DNA of 38,871 bases from Candidatus Syntropharchaeum sp. (GCA_026134025.1 JAOQII010000012.1:1-38871); one strand, 5' to 3'. Shown: positions 7,784-16,784, counted from the first letter of the stretch. Notes: generated by a model not told the origin, from the letters alone. Made by a program: numbers and translations.

Positions 7784-8539
7784 TTAAGACACCTCCTCAT
7801 CTCTTCTCTCAACCCTAAATGTGTTGATAACGCCGTGACATAGACATGCGGTTGCGATTCCGCAGTTGCCCTCATCAAAACGTTCAAACTGATCTCGCAT
7901 TCTTATCAGATCTTCACCCATTACTCCCCCAACCCCTCTACCGAGTTGATAGCTTGGGAGCACAACCGCAAGATCGAGAACGCTCATAACATCTTCAAGT
8001 ATCTCATACATGGGCCTGCCACGAGGTTTTCCTGTAACTGTACAGACCTTACCTGGATAACAATCATCAGGGCAGACCATCCCGAACGACATATAGCTTG
8101 CTGTTGCAATTCCATACTCTTCAAAGACACCGTAATCGATCTCTTCGGCTATTCCATCAAACCCGTCGGCTATGCAGGTGATATCACTCGATATTTTATG
8201 TTTCGCTTTCAGGATTCTCTCAGCGTAAATACCTGCAAAATGCTTTGTTATCGCTGTAACGACGATAAATGGAATTCTAATCTCAATGAACCGCTCAAAG
8301 AAGTCCAGCGCATCGCAAGCGAGAAATACCACTTCTCCTGGCTCAAGTTCAACATCCTGATCAAAAGGGTCTTTAACTGAGTTTACAAGATCATGCGCCT
8401 CACAATCATCTCTCAGATCAACGATTATTATCTTTGATCCACACGCTGCAAGGAAGCGTGCTGCAATCGTGCCAAACTTCCCACCACCAAGCACAAGTGC
8501 ATATTTCCCATGAAGTTCATCCTTACCAAGCCTCAGCAT
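7784..8539 (-). CDS. Rossmann-fold protein with C-terminal cysteines, unknown
   Basis: 251 residues. The N-terminus has a nucleotide-binding motif (ALVLGGGKFGTIAARFL) followed by an acidic strand end (IIIVDLRD), as in TrkA-N or dehydrogenase-like NAD(P)-binding domains. The second half has clustered cysteines, CPDDCYPGKVC near 165-175 and CLCHG near 233, which may hold a metal or Fe-S site. I know no function. The start overlaps the aspartokinase stop by seven bases. The downstream genes are a CBS protein and an antiporter, so a role in sensing redox state for transport is possible but unproved. Confidence 0.6.
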   Translation of the reverse strand: MLRLGKDELHGKYALVLGGGKFGTIAARFLAACGSKIIIVDLRDDCEAHDLVNSVKDPFDQDVELEPGEVVFLACDALDFFERFIEIRIPFIVVTAITKHFAGIYAERILKAKHKISSDITCIADGFDGIAEEIDYGVFEEYGIATASYMSFGMVCPDDCYPGKVCTVTGKPRGRPMYEILEDVMSVLDLAVVLPSYQLGRGVGGVMGEDLIRMRDQFERFDEGNCGIATACLCHGVINTFRVERRDEEVS

Positions 8540-9936
8540 ACTGCTTTCTCCCCCAGCCCAAACTCAGCATGTATCACCCTGACCGCATGCTCGATATCCA
8601 CCTCACTGACGACCATCGAGATGTTGTACTCGGATGAGCCCTGACTGATCATGATCACATTGATTTGATTTGATCCAAGAGCTGAAAATATGCGTCCTGC
8701 AACTCCTGGCGTTCCAGCCATCCCTGCACCAACGATAGCAAGCGCTGAAACACCGTCTGTATGAACGATCTCCTTCTTTATGTTGGGGAAGCACGAATCA
8801 AGCGCGGATATGGCTTTTTTCAAATCTTTTCTATCCACAAGAATCGAGATCGCACGTTCGGATGAGCCCTGACTGATCATCATGATATTAACATTCTTTC
8901 GTGCCAGTGCACCGAAGACCTCAGCTGCAACCCCTGGCACGCCGACCATCCCGAACCCACTGATATTGACGAGTGCACACTCGCGGATCACGGTTATTGC
9001 TTTGACGACATCATCGACCTTCTCGGGCTTCTCAATGACCAGCGTCCCCAGTTCATCTGGCTTGAAGGTATTTTTAACCCTTAGAGGTATCTTTTTTCGG
9101 ATCACAGGCTCCATTGATCTTGAATGAAGTACTTCTGCCCCGAAGTATGAGAGTTCCATCGCTTCGACGTAAGATATAACAGGAATCTTTCGTGCATCCG
9201 GGACGATTCGAGGATCTGCACTCATGATTCCGGATGTATCTTTCCAGAGCCAGATCTCATCCGCATCGATTGCAGCGCCGATTATCGTGGCACTATAGTC
9301 TGACCCACCTCTTCCGAGGGTTGTGATCACCCCTTTCTCGGTCTCGCCGATGAACCCTGTAACAACCGGTATATATCTACTAATATCTCGTAGAAGCGTC
9401 TCTTTAATCCGTTTCTCGGCGTAACTCAGTGGCGTTGCGTTCTGGAAATTTTTATCGGTTATAAGCCCGATCTCCCCACCTGTGAACGCTATCGCCTCAG
9501 TCCCAAGTGTGCTGATCGCACCTGCAAGTATTGGCGCAGCAAGCCGCTCCCCAAAGGATGTTATGTAATCAAGTGTTCTATCTGTGAGTTCTCCGAGATG
9601 TGAGACCCCGATGAGTGCCTTCTCAAGTTCATCCATCCTGAGCGTGATCACATCCTCAACGTTCGCTACGATCTCAGAATCACCTATTGCATCCCTTGCA
9701 GCCTGTGTGTGCTGATCCCTCAATCTGATCGTAGTCTCAAGTATCTTGAGTTCATCTTCTACCCTTGAGAGCCTCTTTGCGACCCCGATCAGACTGTCTG
9801 TCACACCACCGAGTGCCGATGTCACAACAACGATTTCATCCCCAAGTGAACGCTGCTGTGAAACAATCTCGGCAACATGGCGTATATGCTCACCGTCTGC
9901 AACTGAAGAACCGCCGAACTTCATCACGAGTCTCAT
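8533..9936 (-). CDS. lysC: Aspartate kinase
   Basis: Aspartokinase phosphorylates aspartate, the first step to lysine, threonine and methionine. The kinase domain starts with MRLVMKFGGSSVADGEHI and contains FTGGEIGLITD, TTLGRGGSDYSATIIG and SADPRIV. Two ACT domains at the C-terminus (each with a VGVPGVAAEVF- or GTPGVAGRIF-like segment) suggest feedback control by an amino acid. I prefer ATG at 9936 (467 residues) because the 17 residues before it in the longer frame are not conserved in the family and the kinase motif begins there. It follows uvrC by 47 bases. Confidence 0.95.
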   Translation of the reverse strand: MRLVMKFGGSSVADGEHIRHVAEIVSQQRSLGDEIVVVTSALGGVTDSLIGVAKRLSRVEDELKILETTIRLRDQHTQAARDAIGDSEIVANVEDVITLRMDELEKALIGVSHLGELTDRTLDYITSFGERLAAPILAGAISTLGTEAIAFTGGEIGLITDKNFQNATPLSYAEKRIKETLLRDISRYIPVVTGFIGETEKGVITTLGRGGSDYSATIIGAAIDADEIWLWKDTSGIMSADPRIVPDARKIPVISYVEAMELSYFGAEVLHSRSMEPVIRKKIPLRVKNTFKPDELGTLVIEKPEKVDDVVKAITVIRECALVNISGFGMVGVPGVAAEVFGALARKNVNIMMISQGSSERAISILVDRKDLKKAISALDSCFPNIKKEIVHTDGVSALAIVGAGMAGTPGVAGRIFSALGSNQINVIMISQGSSEYNISMVVSEVDIEHAVRVIHAEFGLGEKAVC

Positions 9937-9983
9937 AGAACTACTAAACTCTCTCCCCCAATGATATAAAAAGCGAACGCTTC

Positions 9984-11720
9984 TCAATGAATCGCATCAT
10001 ACACCTTTTGTGCAGTTTTATCTCCAAAACCAGAAACTTCCCTGATCTCATCAAGGCTCGCAGATCTTATCGCATCGATTGACCCGAAGTGTTTGAGAAG
10101 TGCAGTCTTTCGTTGTTTTCCAATCCCATCGATCCTGTCAAGAAGGGATGCTTCAATCTCTTTATCCCTCAATTCTCGGTGATACTGAATCGCAAAACGA
10201 TGTGCCTCATCTCTGATCTGCTTCAGTAGTTTGAGCGTTGGAGAAGTACTTTTGAGCCGTATGGGTCCTTTTCTATCGGAAATATATATCTCCTCAAAGC
10301 GCTTCGCAAGCCCGATCGCTAAGATATCATACCCCACCTCATCGATCACCCTCAAAGCTGCATTGAGCTGTCCCCTGCCGCCATCCACCATTATCAGGTC
10401 GGGAATCGGTAGTGAATCGTTCTTCAATCTCCTGCCAAGAACTTCCTCCATCATCCCAACATCATCGATACCTTCCACAGTCTTGATCTTGAACCTCCTG
10501 TAATCGCTCTTTTTTGCTTTCCCCCCCTCAAAAACAACCATCGATCCAACAGCATATAGTCCACCAATATTTGAAACATCAAAAGCTTCAATGCGATCTA
10601 TCTCATGCTCAAGATAAAGTTCACTCTTAAAATCATATACCAGCGAAGAATCAGGTGTTTTTAATGGTACTGTGAACGCTGCACATTTTTCTGCCAGATT
10701 GAGAAGCTTTAGCTCTTTTTCTTTCTCAGGGAGGCTTATTACAACAGATCTGAGCGCTTTCTCACTCAGCCATTCCTCAAGAACTTCCTTCTCAAGAGGT
10801 ATTCTGGGTACGATGATCCTGTGAGGGATAACGCTCGATGTCAGGTAATACTGCGAGATCAGAGATGTTAGTGAGGCATCGATATCCTCGACCTCAGAAA
10901 GCAGAAAACGCTCTCGCCCCACGATCCGCCCGTCACGCACCATAAACAGGAGTAGCGAGATCACACCTTCCTTGATCGATTTTAACCCGATTACATCGAG
11001 ATCTTCTCCCCGCCCTGTAGTCTTAAGATCCTCGAAGACCGATCTAAGTTCCTCAATCTGATCGCGAACCGTTGCCGCCTCTTCAAACTTCATCCTCGAT
11101 GATAAATCCCACATGAGAATCTCAAGTTCACCTATCACATCCTCGATCCTTCCCTCAAGAATCGAGACAACAGATCGAACTTTTTTACGATACAGCTCAG
11201 GATCGATATCATTCACACACGGAGCAAGGCAGAGATCCATCTCGCGATTCAAACACCCGTCTTTTCTCATCCTCTTGCAGGTTCTTAACTTGAAGATCCG
11301 TCTCAGGAGCTTGAAGACCTGTTTCATCGAACGAAGATCTGTGAAAGGTCCGTAGTAAGCCCCTTCTTCATCGGTTCTTCTCACGATCGAGATCGAGGGA
11401 TATGAGTCATCTGAGACCCTGATATAGGGATAGGACTTATCATCAGTGAGCTGGGTGTTGTACCTTGGCTTATGCCGTTTTATCAGGGTCGCCTCGAGAA
11501 TCAGTGCCTCTTTCTCGGTCGCTGTCAGGATAAAGTCAAGAGATTTTACATGCTTTAACATCAGGCGGATCTTATCCGGGAGGTTCTCTGACTTTCTGAA
11601 GTAGGTGCTGACGCGTTTCTTTATTGATCCTGCCTTACCGATGTAGAGTATCTTCTCGTTCACATCCTTGAAGAGGTAAACGCCCGGATGGTCTGGGAGA
11701 TTGGATGGGGGTGTATTCAT
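9984..11720 (-). CDS. uvrC: Excinuclease ABC subunit C
   Basis: UvrC makes both cuts in bacterial-type nucleotide excision repair. The 578 residues show the GIY-YIG domain at the N-terminus (HPGVYLFKDVNEKILYIGKA), a cysteine cluster near 145-170, the UVR motif (MKFEEAATVRDQIEEL) near 210, the RNase H-like second nuclease (IEAFDVSNIGGLYAVG; LIMVDGGRGQLNAAL) and a C-terminal helix-hairpin-helix (DRIDGIGKQRKTALLKHFGS). Archaeal copies are of bacterial origin. uvrA and uvrB are not in the window. The start overlaps the DUF1847 stop by four bases. Confidence 0.97.
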   Translation of the reverse strand: MNTPPSNLPDHPGVYLFKDVNEKILYIGKAGSIKKRVSTYFRKSENLPDKIRLMLKHVKSLDFILTATEKEALILEATLIKRHKPRYNTQLTDDKSYPYIRVSDDSYPSISIVRRTDEEGAYYGPFTDLRSMKQVFKLLRRIFKLRTCKRMRKDGCLNREMDLCLAPCVNDIDPELYRKKVRSVVSILEGRIEDVIGELEILMWDLSSRMKFEEAATVRDQIEELRSVFEDLKTTGRGEDLDVIGLKSIKEGVISLLLFMVRDGRIVGRERFLLSEVEDIDASLTSLISQYYLTSSVIPHRIIVPRIPLEKEVLEEWLSEKALRSVVISLPEKEKELKLLNLAEKCAAFTVPLKTPDSSLVYDFKSELYLEHEIDRIEAFDVSNIGGLYAVGSMVVFEGGKAKKSDYRRFKIKTVEGIDDVGMMEEVLGRRLKNDSLPIPDLIMVDGGRGQLNAALRVIDEVGYDILAIGLAKRFEEIYISDRKGPIRLKSTSPTLKLLKQIRDEAHRFAIQYHRELRDKEIEASLLDRIDGIGKQRKTALLKHFGSIDAIRSASLDEIREVSGFGDKTAQKVYDAIH

Positions 11721-12289
11721 AACCTGTGTCTGTAATATCCTGAATAGATCACGCCAAGCGGGTTATGTGCAAGTACCCGATCCTTGACCACAAGCGTTGT
11801 AACAGGCGCATCTGCATACTTTGAAAAGAGGATGTCATGCCCGATACAGAGCCCGAAAATAATATTAAGCTCGGTCTGCTTTTCATTGAGAAGCTTGGCC
11901 TGCCCTACAGGGTTGCACATCGCTTCATGCCGTACCTCTTCCCTTTTCAACCTATCAAGTCCAAATTCACGCTTATCAATCCCGCAAACCTTGCAGCAGA
12001 CAGATTCAACTTCAAACTCCTTTGATAGAATTTCATGCAAAACCTTAGCTTCATCCGAAAGCCCGATACAGAACGCAATCCCAAGACGCTTGAAACCCAT
12101 CTGGCGGGCAAACTCGATGAGCTCCTCGAGACGTGTGAGCTTCATATAGCCCTTCGATTCGATACCTGCCGAGATCTGCATGACCCGCTCATCAAACGCA
12201 TCGATCATCTCTTTTATCACTTCAAGCTCGATCTTCGTGCAGTTCTTACCGGTGTAGCACGTCTTATCAGGACAGATCGCACATTTCAT
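11717..12289 (-). CDS. DUF1847 cysteine-rich protein
   Basis: 190 residues of the DUF1847 family, thought to bind metal. Cysteines occur at the start (MKCAICPDKTCYTGKNC), in the middle (VESVCCKVCGIDKREFG) and later (MCNPVGQAKLLN; FGLCIGHDILF). Such proteins are found in anaerobes, and no reaction is assigned. The start overlaps the HdrD-like gene by 23 bases, and the stop overlaps uvrC. A role with the neighbouring Fe-S protein and thioredoxin is possible. Confidence 0.85.
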   Translation of the reverse strand: MKCAICPDKTCYTGKNCTKIELEVIKEMIDAFDERVMQISAGIESKGYMKLTRLEELIEFARQMGFKRLGIAFCIGLSDEAKVLHEILSKEFEVESVCCKVCGIDKREFGLDRLKREEVRHEAMCNPVGQAKLLNEKQTELNIIFGLCIGHDILFSKYADAPVTTLVVKDRVLAHNPLGVIYSGYYRHRL

Positions 12290-13376
12290 GGAGAACCTCG
12301 GTTAGATATCTGACATCCACATCTTTCTCCTTCTTTCTCGATGCATAGCTCATATTGAACGCACAGAACGGGCAGGATGTTACAAGGGTTTCTGATGCTG
12401 CATCAAGGAGGATTGAAGCTATCTCCATCGATAGATTCCTGTAGATCGATCTTATACCAGCTCCAGCTCCGCAGCACATACCCATAGCTCTGTTCTCATC
12501 AAGCTCATCGATCGTGTGAGCGGATGCAGCAAGTAACTCACGGGGCTCATCGTATAGTCCTTCTTTTCGTCCAAGCCGGCATGGGTCATGATATGTCAAT
12601 GCCTTACCACCCTCGTTCGTCTTAAATCTCAGCTTACCCTTCTTCAAAAGTTCATGCAGAACTTCAACGATGTGGAGAACCTCAAAATCAGCATCCTCGA
12701 TCAACGCAGGATAATACCGCTTGAAGCACCTGTAACAACCTGCACATGGCGTTATGATCCTTTTTATTCCCAGATTCTTGAACCTTTGAGTATTTTCAGC
12801 AAAGACCTCATGCGCCTGATCGATCATACCTGCATCATAGAGATAAACACCACAGCATCCCTCATTTTCGAGTATCCTGAAATCAACCCCTGCGGCTTTA
12901 AGCAGAAGGTATGATGATCTGGCAGCATTTTTTACGAGATACGATGGCAGACATCCAAGATAAAGCAGTGTATCTGAGTTTCGCTCTTCAAAAGGTTCTG
13001 GAAGCCAGTTTAATCGCTCATCTGGGTTACCATTGACCGAGTTCCCTTTCTCCATGATTCCATTGATGATCTTTTTATGACCCTCAAGTGGAGCAAATCC
13101 ACGCTTTACAAGCTCCATCCTTGCTATGGCGACGATCTCAGAGATTTTGATCTCTTTTGGGCAGACTTCGTCACATCGTGCACATTCAGGACAGTTGTAG
13201 ATCGACTCAACGATCCTTTCTGAGACTTTCTCGTCTTCAAATATTTGCTTTGCGCTTTTAAGCCTTCTCAGAGGTGAGAATAGATCTTCTTCGCTAACGA
13301 TATAAGTCGGGCAGACGTCAACACACTTCTCACATTCATCACATGAATCGATCTTAACGATCAGATCATCTATCAT
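12267..13376 (-). CDS. HdrD/GlcF-like Fe-S protein with two CCG domains
   Basis: 369 residues. Two [4Fe-4S] ferredoxin motifs are at the N-terminus (CDECEKCVDVCPTY; CPECARCDEVCPKE). Two cysteine-rich CCG domains follow, with marks NEGCCGVYLYDAG and TPCAGCYR in the first and MGMCCGAGAGIRS and TSCPFCAFNMSYA in the second. This is the layout of HdrD and of the Fe-S subunit of glycolate/lactate oxidases. CCG domains hold the noncubane cluster that cleaves CoM-S-S-CoB in true HdrD, but many homologues do other electron transfers. No HdrE cytochrome or flavoprotein is adjacent, so its substrate is open. Confidence 0.88.
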   Translation of the reverse strand: MIDDLIVKIDSCDECEKCVDVCPTYIVSEEDLFSPLRRLKSAKQIFEDEKVSERIVESIYNCPECARCDEVCPKEIKISEIVAIARMELVKRGFAPLEGHKKIINGIMEKGNSVNGNPDERLNWLPEPFEERNSDTLLYLGCLPSYLVKNAARSSYLLLKAAGVDFRILENEGCCGVYLYDAGMIDQAHEVFAENTQRFKNLGIKRIITPCAGCYRCFKRYYPALIEDADFEVLHIVEVLHELLKKGKLRFKTNEGGKALTYHDPCRLGRKEGLYDEPRELLAASAHTIDELDENRAMGMCCGAGAGIRSIYRNLSMEIASILLDAASETLVTSCPFCAFNMSYASRKKEKDVDVRYLTEVLHEMCDLS

Positions 13377-14053
13377 ACCTCGATCACCTTTCCTGCTCCG
13401 TTCATGATGAAGTTCTCGCGGTATGCTCTTTCAAGGTATGCACTCGCCATCCCACCGGTACAGTGAGAGGGTGCAACCTTCAGAACCCCAAGCTCCAGAA
13501 ACGCACGTGATACATTCCGCTCGCCGAGGTGAAAACCACCGAGAACAAGGTAGATCTTTGCATCAAATTCATTCCTGACGTATTTGAGTATCTCAACGAT
13601 TCCAGGGTGTGCGCATCCTGTTATAACAACGAGACCAGGTTCTGCCGCAATAACAAGCGATTGCTCTTTTATCCAGCTTCCAAGCTCACCTGTTGTATAA
13701 ACGTCCTTTGAGATCTCACAGCTTTTCTCCACTTCAATGATCTCAACTCCACGTGCTCTTAACGCACCTTTGAAGCTTTCAGGGAATGATGTGGGCAGGT
13801 ATAAGCTTAATCCTTCTCTGATAACGGCAGAAATCCCTCCTGTATGATCCTGATGTGCATGCGAGAGTAGAACAAGATCGATACTCGCGGGATCGATACC
13901 GAGCACCTTCATATTATCAAGCAGGATCGATGGGTCGCCGCCTGTATCAAAGAGAATTCGTCTATCCCCAGCTTCCACAAGGCAGGAAAAACCCCATCCA
14001 CTCATCAGTCGCTCATCATAGAGGTTGTTATCATAGATCGTTATAAGTCTCAC
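13373..14053 (-). CDS. Metallo-beta-lactamase-fold hydrolase
   Basis: 226 residues with the MBL metal site SHAHQDHTGG near 64 and GCAHPGIVEIL near 147. The pattern matches the subgroup that includes the enzyme forming the ribofuranosylaminobenzene phosphate precursor of methanopterin (COG1237-type), but many members have other roles, so the substrate cannot be fixed. It overlaps the thioredoxin stop and the Fe-S protein start by four bases each, as part of one transcript. Confidence 0.85.
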   Translation of the reverse strand: MRLITIYDNNLYDERLMSGWGFSCLVEAGDRRILFDTGGDPSILLDNMKVLGIDPASIDLVLLSHAHQDHTGGISAVIREGLSLYLPTSFPESFKGALRARGVEIIEVEKSCEISKDVYTTGELGSWIKEQSLVIAAEPGLVVITGCAHPGIVEILKYVRNEFDAKIYLVLGGFHLGERNVSRAFLELGVLKVAPSHCTGGMASAYLERAYRENFIMNGAGKVIEV

Positions 14054-14454
14054 AGGTATCGCCTGATCTTCTGCTCGATCATCTCTCTTGGAACTGCTCC
14101 AATGATCTGATCAACATGCACTCCATTCTTGAATATTAAAAGCAATGGAATTGACATTATGCGGTATTTTCTCGATGTGTTCGGGTTCTCATCGACGTTG
14201 AGTTTTCCGAAGACGATCTTACCTGCATAATCCCTTGCCATCGCATCGATTGTTGGGGCTATCATCCTGCAGGGCCCACACCACGCAGCCCAGCAGTCTA
14301 TCACGACGAGCGGGTGCTTTTTGATTATCTCCTCGAAACTGGCGTCTGTTATCGTGATCGGAGAGGAAATAATCTCTTCTGGTTCAGCAGTTTTTCTCAT
14401 CAATTCCTCGAGCTTCCGCTTCTTTATCGCTTCAAGTTCATCCTCATCACTCAT
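14050..14454 (-). CDS. Thioredoxin
   Basis: 134 residues. The thioredoxin domain covers about 32-134 with the redox site WAAWCGPCRM and the cis-Pro segment MSIPLLLIF. A charged, helical N-terminal extension of about 30 residues (DELEAIKKRKLEELMRK) precedes it, as in several archaeal thioredoxins. It is the first gene of a compact minus-strand run. A TATA box is at 14491-14504, and the ribosome binding site AGGTGAT lies about eight bases before the ATG. Confidence 0.95.
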   Translation of the reverse strand: MSDEDELEAIKKRKLEELMRKTAEPEEIISSPITITDASFEEIIKKHPLVVIDCWAAWCGPCRMIAPTIDAMARDYAGKIVFGKLNVDENPNTSRKYRIMSIPLLLIFKNGVHVDQIIGAVPREMIEQKIRRYL

Positions 14455-14490
14455 CTCGCATCACCTATATTTTGTAAGATTCGATTATGG

Positions 14491-14504
14491 CTTTTTATAT
14501 TTAT
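14491..14504 (-). promoter_or_regulatory. TATA box of the thioredoxin operon
   Basis: On the minus strand this reads AATAAATATAAAAAG, a strong archaeal TATA box about 40 bases before the thioredoxin ATG. It probably drives the whole run down to the antiporter, since the genes overlap or nearly touch from 14454 to 6122. Confidence 0.6.
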
Positions 14505-14612
14505 TCATCTCCGAGCTAACACAACCATGGCAATCTTGCTGGGGTGTAAAGTTATTTTGGGATGCTGAAGGAAACAAGCATTTTAGAAAGATTTATTATT
14601 AGCGTAATTGTT

Positions 14613-14622
14613 CTTTAAATAT
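14613..14622 (+). promoter_or_regulatory. TATA box of the mutase operon
   Basis: CTTTAAATAT lies 36-45 bases before the ATG at 14658. A start of transcription about 25 bases downstream would fall near 14640-14647, which places the alternative ATG at 14634 upstream of or at the RNA 5' end. A good ribosome binding site (GGGGTGA, 14647-14653) precedes 14658. Confidence 0.5.
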
Positions 14623-14657
14623 CATGAATTTAAATGACGTCTAAATGGGGTGAAGAG

Positions 14658-16319
14658 ATGGATTTAGATAAGATAGAAGCAGAGGAAAAAGAATGGTCAA
14701 AGTTGTTAGAAGGGTGTGAGCGCAAGCCTGAGTTCAAGACATACTCAGGTATACCTGTAAAAGCGCTATATACCCCGCTCGATCTGAAGGACCATGATTA
14801 TCTTGAGAAGGTTGGTTTTCCAGGAAAGCCCCCTTACGTGAGGGGCGTACATCCAACGATGTACCGTGGAAAGGTGTGGACCACAAGGATGTTCTCAGGG
14901 TTTGCAACGCCAGAAGAGACTAACGCAAGGTGGAGGATGCTTTATGAGGAAGGGCAGACAGGTTTCAGCGCAGCCGTTGATTCATTGACCCAGGCTGGGA
15001 TGGACCCCCACGATCGAAGGGTTGGTCCTGAGGTCGGTACTGATGGTGTGCCCTTATACTGCAAACCGGCACTTGCCGCGATGGTGGAGGGGCTGCCGAT
15101 CGATAAGATCGGGGTCGCACTCGTGGTTGAGGATGCTGCTGCAACAATCACGGCCTCGATGTACTTCAACGTCTACATGGAACGGGGACACGATCTCAAG
15201 ACCTGCATGGGAACGACCCAGAACGACCTGCTCTCAATGTCGATAGGGTGCCTCCAGTACCGGGCGCTTGATCCTGCTCACAGGCTGAAGCTTGCCTGCG
15301 ATATAATAGAGTGGTGCACCGCTGATAAGAACGTTCCACGATGGAACCCGATCAACTTCACGACCTATAACTACCGTGAGGGAGGGATCGATGCGGTGCA
15401 GGAACTCGCTTTCGGCTTTGCAAATGCGATAGAGCATATAAATCACATGCTCGGTCGTGGCAGGAAGATAGAGGAGTTTGCAAATAGGCTTGCATTCCAT
15501 CTCTCCGCGCATAATGACTTCTTCGAGGAGATCGCAAAGTACAGGGCAGCAAGGCGGGTATGGTACAAGCTGATGAAGGATACGTATGGGGTTACAGATC
15601 CGAAACTTCTTGCGTTCAGGTTCCATATCCAGACAGCAGGTTCCACACTTACACGACAGCAGCCGATGGTTAACATCGTTCGAATTGCATATCAGGCACT
15701 TGCAGCCGCGATCGGGGGTGTCCAGTCGATGCACACAAACTCGTATGATGAAGCCCTCTGCCTGCCATCCGAGGAGGCGGTACTTCTTGCATTGAGGACC
15801 CAGCAGGTCCTGAAGGAGGAGACGAATATTACAAATGTGATCGACCCGATGGGCGGATCGTACTATATCGAGTGGCTGACCGATGAGATCGAGGAGCGTG
15901 TCTGGGATTATCTCGGCAAGATCGAAAATGCTGGAGGGCTTGTGAAGTCACTTGAGACCGGATGGCTCTACAAGGAGATGACAAGCTCATTCAACAATCG
16001 AAGACGGATGATAGAGAGTGGGGAAGAACGTATCGTCGGTATCAACTGCTACACCACCGAGGAGGAAACGCCGCTGAGGGTCTTCAGGACAAACCCGGAT
16101 GCCGCAAAGGTTGAGATGGCACGGATAGACAAGCTCAAAGCAGAACGGGACAACAAAAAGATCGAGGAGCTTCTTACGAAGCTTCGGGGCGTCTGTGAGC
16201 GTGAGGAGAATGTCATGCCGACTGTCATGGAACTTACGAAAGAGGGCGCAATAAATCAGGAGATCTACGATACGTACAGGGATATCTGGGGAGAATGGAA
16301 AGCAAACATCGTATTCTGA
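14658..16319 (+). CDS. B12-dependent acyl-CoA mutase, large (substrate) subunit, divergent
   Basis: 553 residues matching the substrate domain of the methylmalonyl-CoA mutase family, a TIM barrel in which an adenosylcobalamin radical rearranges an acyl-CoA carbon skeleton. Conserved marks are TMYRGKVWTTRMFSGFATPE near 67, TTQNDLL near 187, RFHIQTAGSTLTRQQP and GGVQSMHTNSYDEAL. By hand alignment, Tyr89 is kept (Tyr69 here), but Arg207, which binds the substrate carboxylate, becomes Cys198, and catalytic His244 becomes Asn238. These changes argue against methylmalonyl-CoA as substrate. No epimerase or MeaB chaperone lies near. Start at 14658 is chosen from promoter and ribosome binding site spacing; 14634 is the alternative. 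Confidence 0.85.
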   Translation: MDLDKIEAEEKEWSKLLEGCERKPEFKTYSGIPVKALYTPLDLKDHDYLEKVGFPGKPPYVRGVHPTMYRGKVWTTRMFSGFATPEETNARWRMLYEEGQTGFSAAVDSLTQAGMDPHDRRVGPEVGTDGVPLYCKPALAAMVEGLPIDKIGVALVVEDAAATITASMYFNVYMERGHDLKTCMGTTQNDLLSMSIGCLQYRALDPAHRLKLACDIIEWCTADKNVPRWNPINFTTYNYREGGIDAVQELAFGFANAIEHINHMLGRGRKIEEFANRLAFHLSAHNDFFEEIAKYRAARRVWYKLMKDTYGVTDPKLLAFRFHIQTAGSTLTRQQPMVNIVRIAYQALAAAIGGVQSMHTNSYDEALCLPSEEAVLLALRTQQVLKEETNITNVIDPMGGSYYIEWLTDEIEERVWDYLGKIENAGGLVKSLETGWLYKEMTSSFNNRRRMIESGEERIVGINCYTTEEETPLRVFRTNPDAAKVEMARIDKLKAERDNKKIEELLTKLRGVCEREENVMPTVMELTKEGAINQEIYDTYRDIWGEWKANIVF

Positions 16320-16334
16320 GGCGGAGGAAATAAA

Positions 16335-16742
16335 ATGGAAGGCGTAATAAGGGTTTTGATGTCAAAGCCAGGTGCTGATGGCCACTGGAGAGGTTCTGTA
16401 ACTGTATCGAGTGCGATGAGAGATGCAGGGATGGAAGTAATCTTCGGTGGATTCCAGTCGATCGAGGAGATCGTTGAGACCGCTATACAGGAGGATGTGA
16501 ACGTAATCGGCGTGAGCATCCACTCGATGGCACACATGGCTTATGCAAAAGAGCTGATGGATCTTCTTGATGAGAAAGGCGTAAAAGATGAGTTCATCGT
16601 TGTATTTGGTGGTGTAATACCTGAGGAGGATGTACCAAAGCTCAAAAGTCTTGGTGTGATGGGTGTATATGGACCTGGCACGCATACAGCGGTTATTGTC
16701 AATGACATAAAGGAGGCGTTTGCAGCAAAGGCTGCGACATAA
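16335..16742 (+). CDS. B12-binding small subunit of the acyl-CoA mutase
   Basis: 135 residues forming a stand-alone cobalamin-binding domain. The base-off motif DxHxxG is intact in KPGADGHWRGSV (the His replaces the lower ligand of B12), and GVSIHSMAHM and FGGVIPEEDVPKLKSLGV fit the rest of the fold. A GGAGG ribosome binding site lies just before the ATG, 15 bases after the large-subunit stop. Split large and small subunits are common in archaea. The pair should form one enzyme. Confidence 0.93.
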   Translation: MEGVIRVLMSKPGADGHWRGSVTVSSAMRDAGMEVIFGGFQSIEEIVETAIQEDVNVIGVSIHSMAHMAYAKELMDLLDEKGVKDEFIVVFGGVIPEEDVPKLKSLGVMGVYGPGTHTAVIVNDIKEAFAAKAAT

Positions 16743-16784
16743 TCCCCTTTTTTTCATTTGTTTTTTATCAGCGGTTAAGAGACG

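Noticed and set aside
14360-14454. Thioredoxin fused to a PDCD5-like N-terminus
   Set aside because: The similarity is a short charged helix common to archaeal thioredoxins, not a PDCD5 domain.
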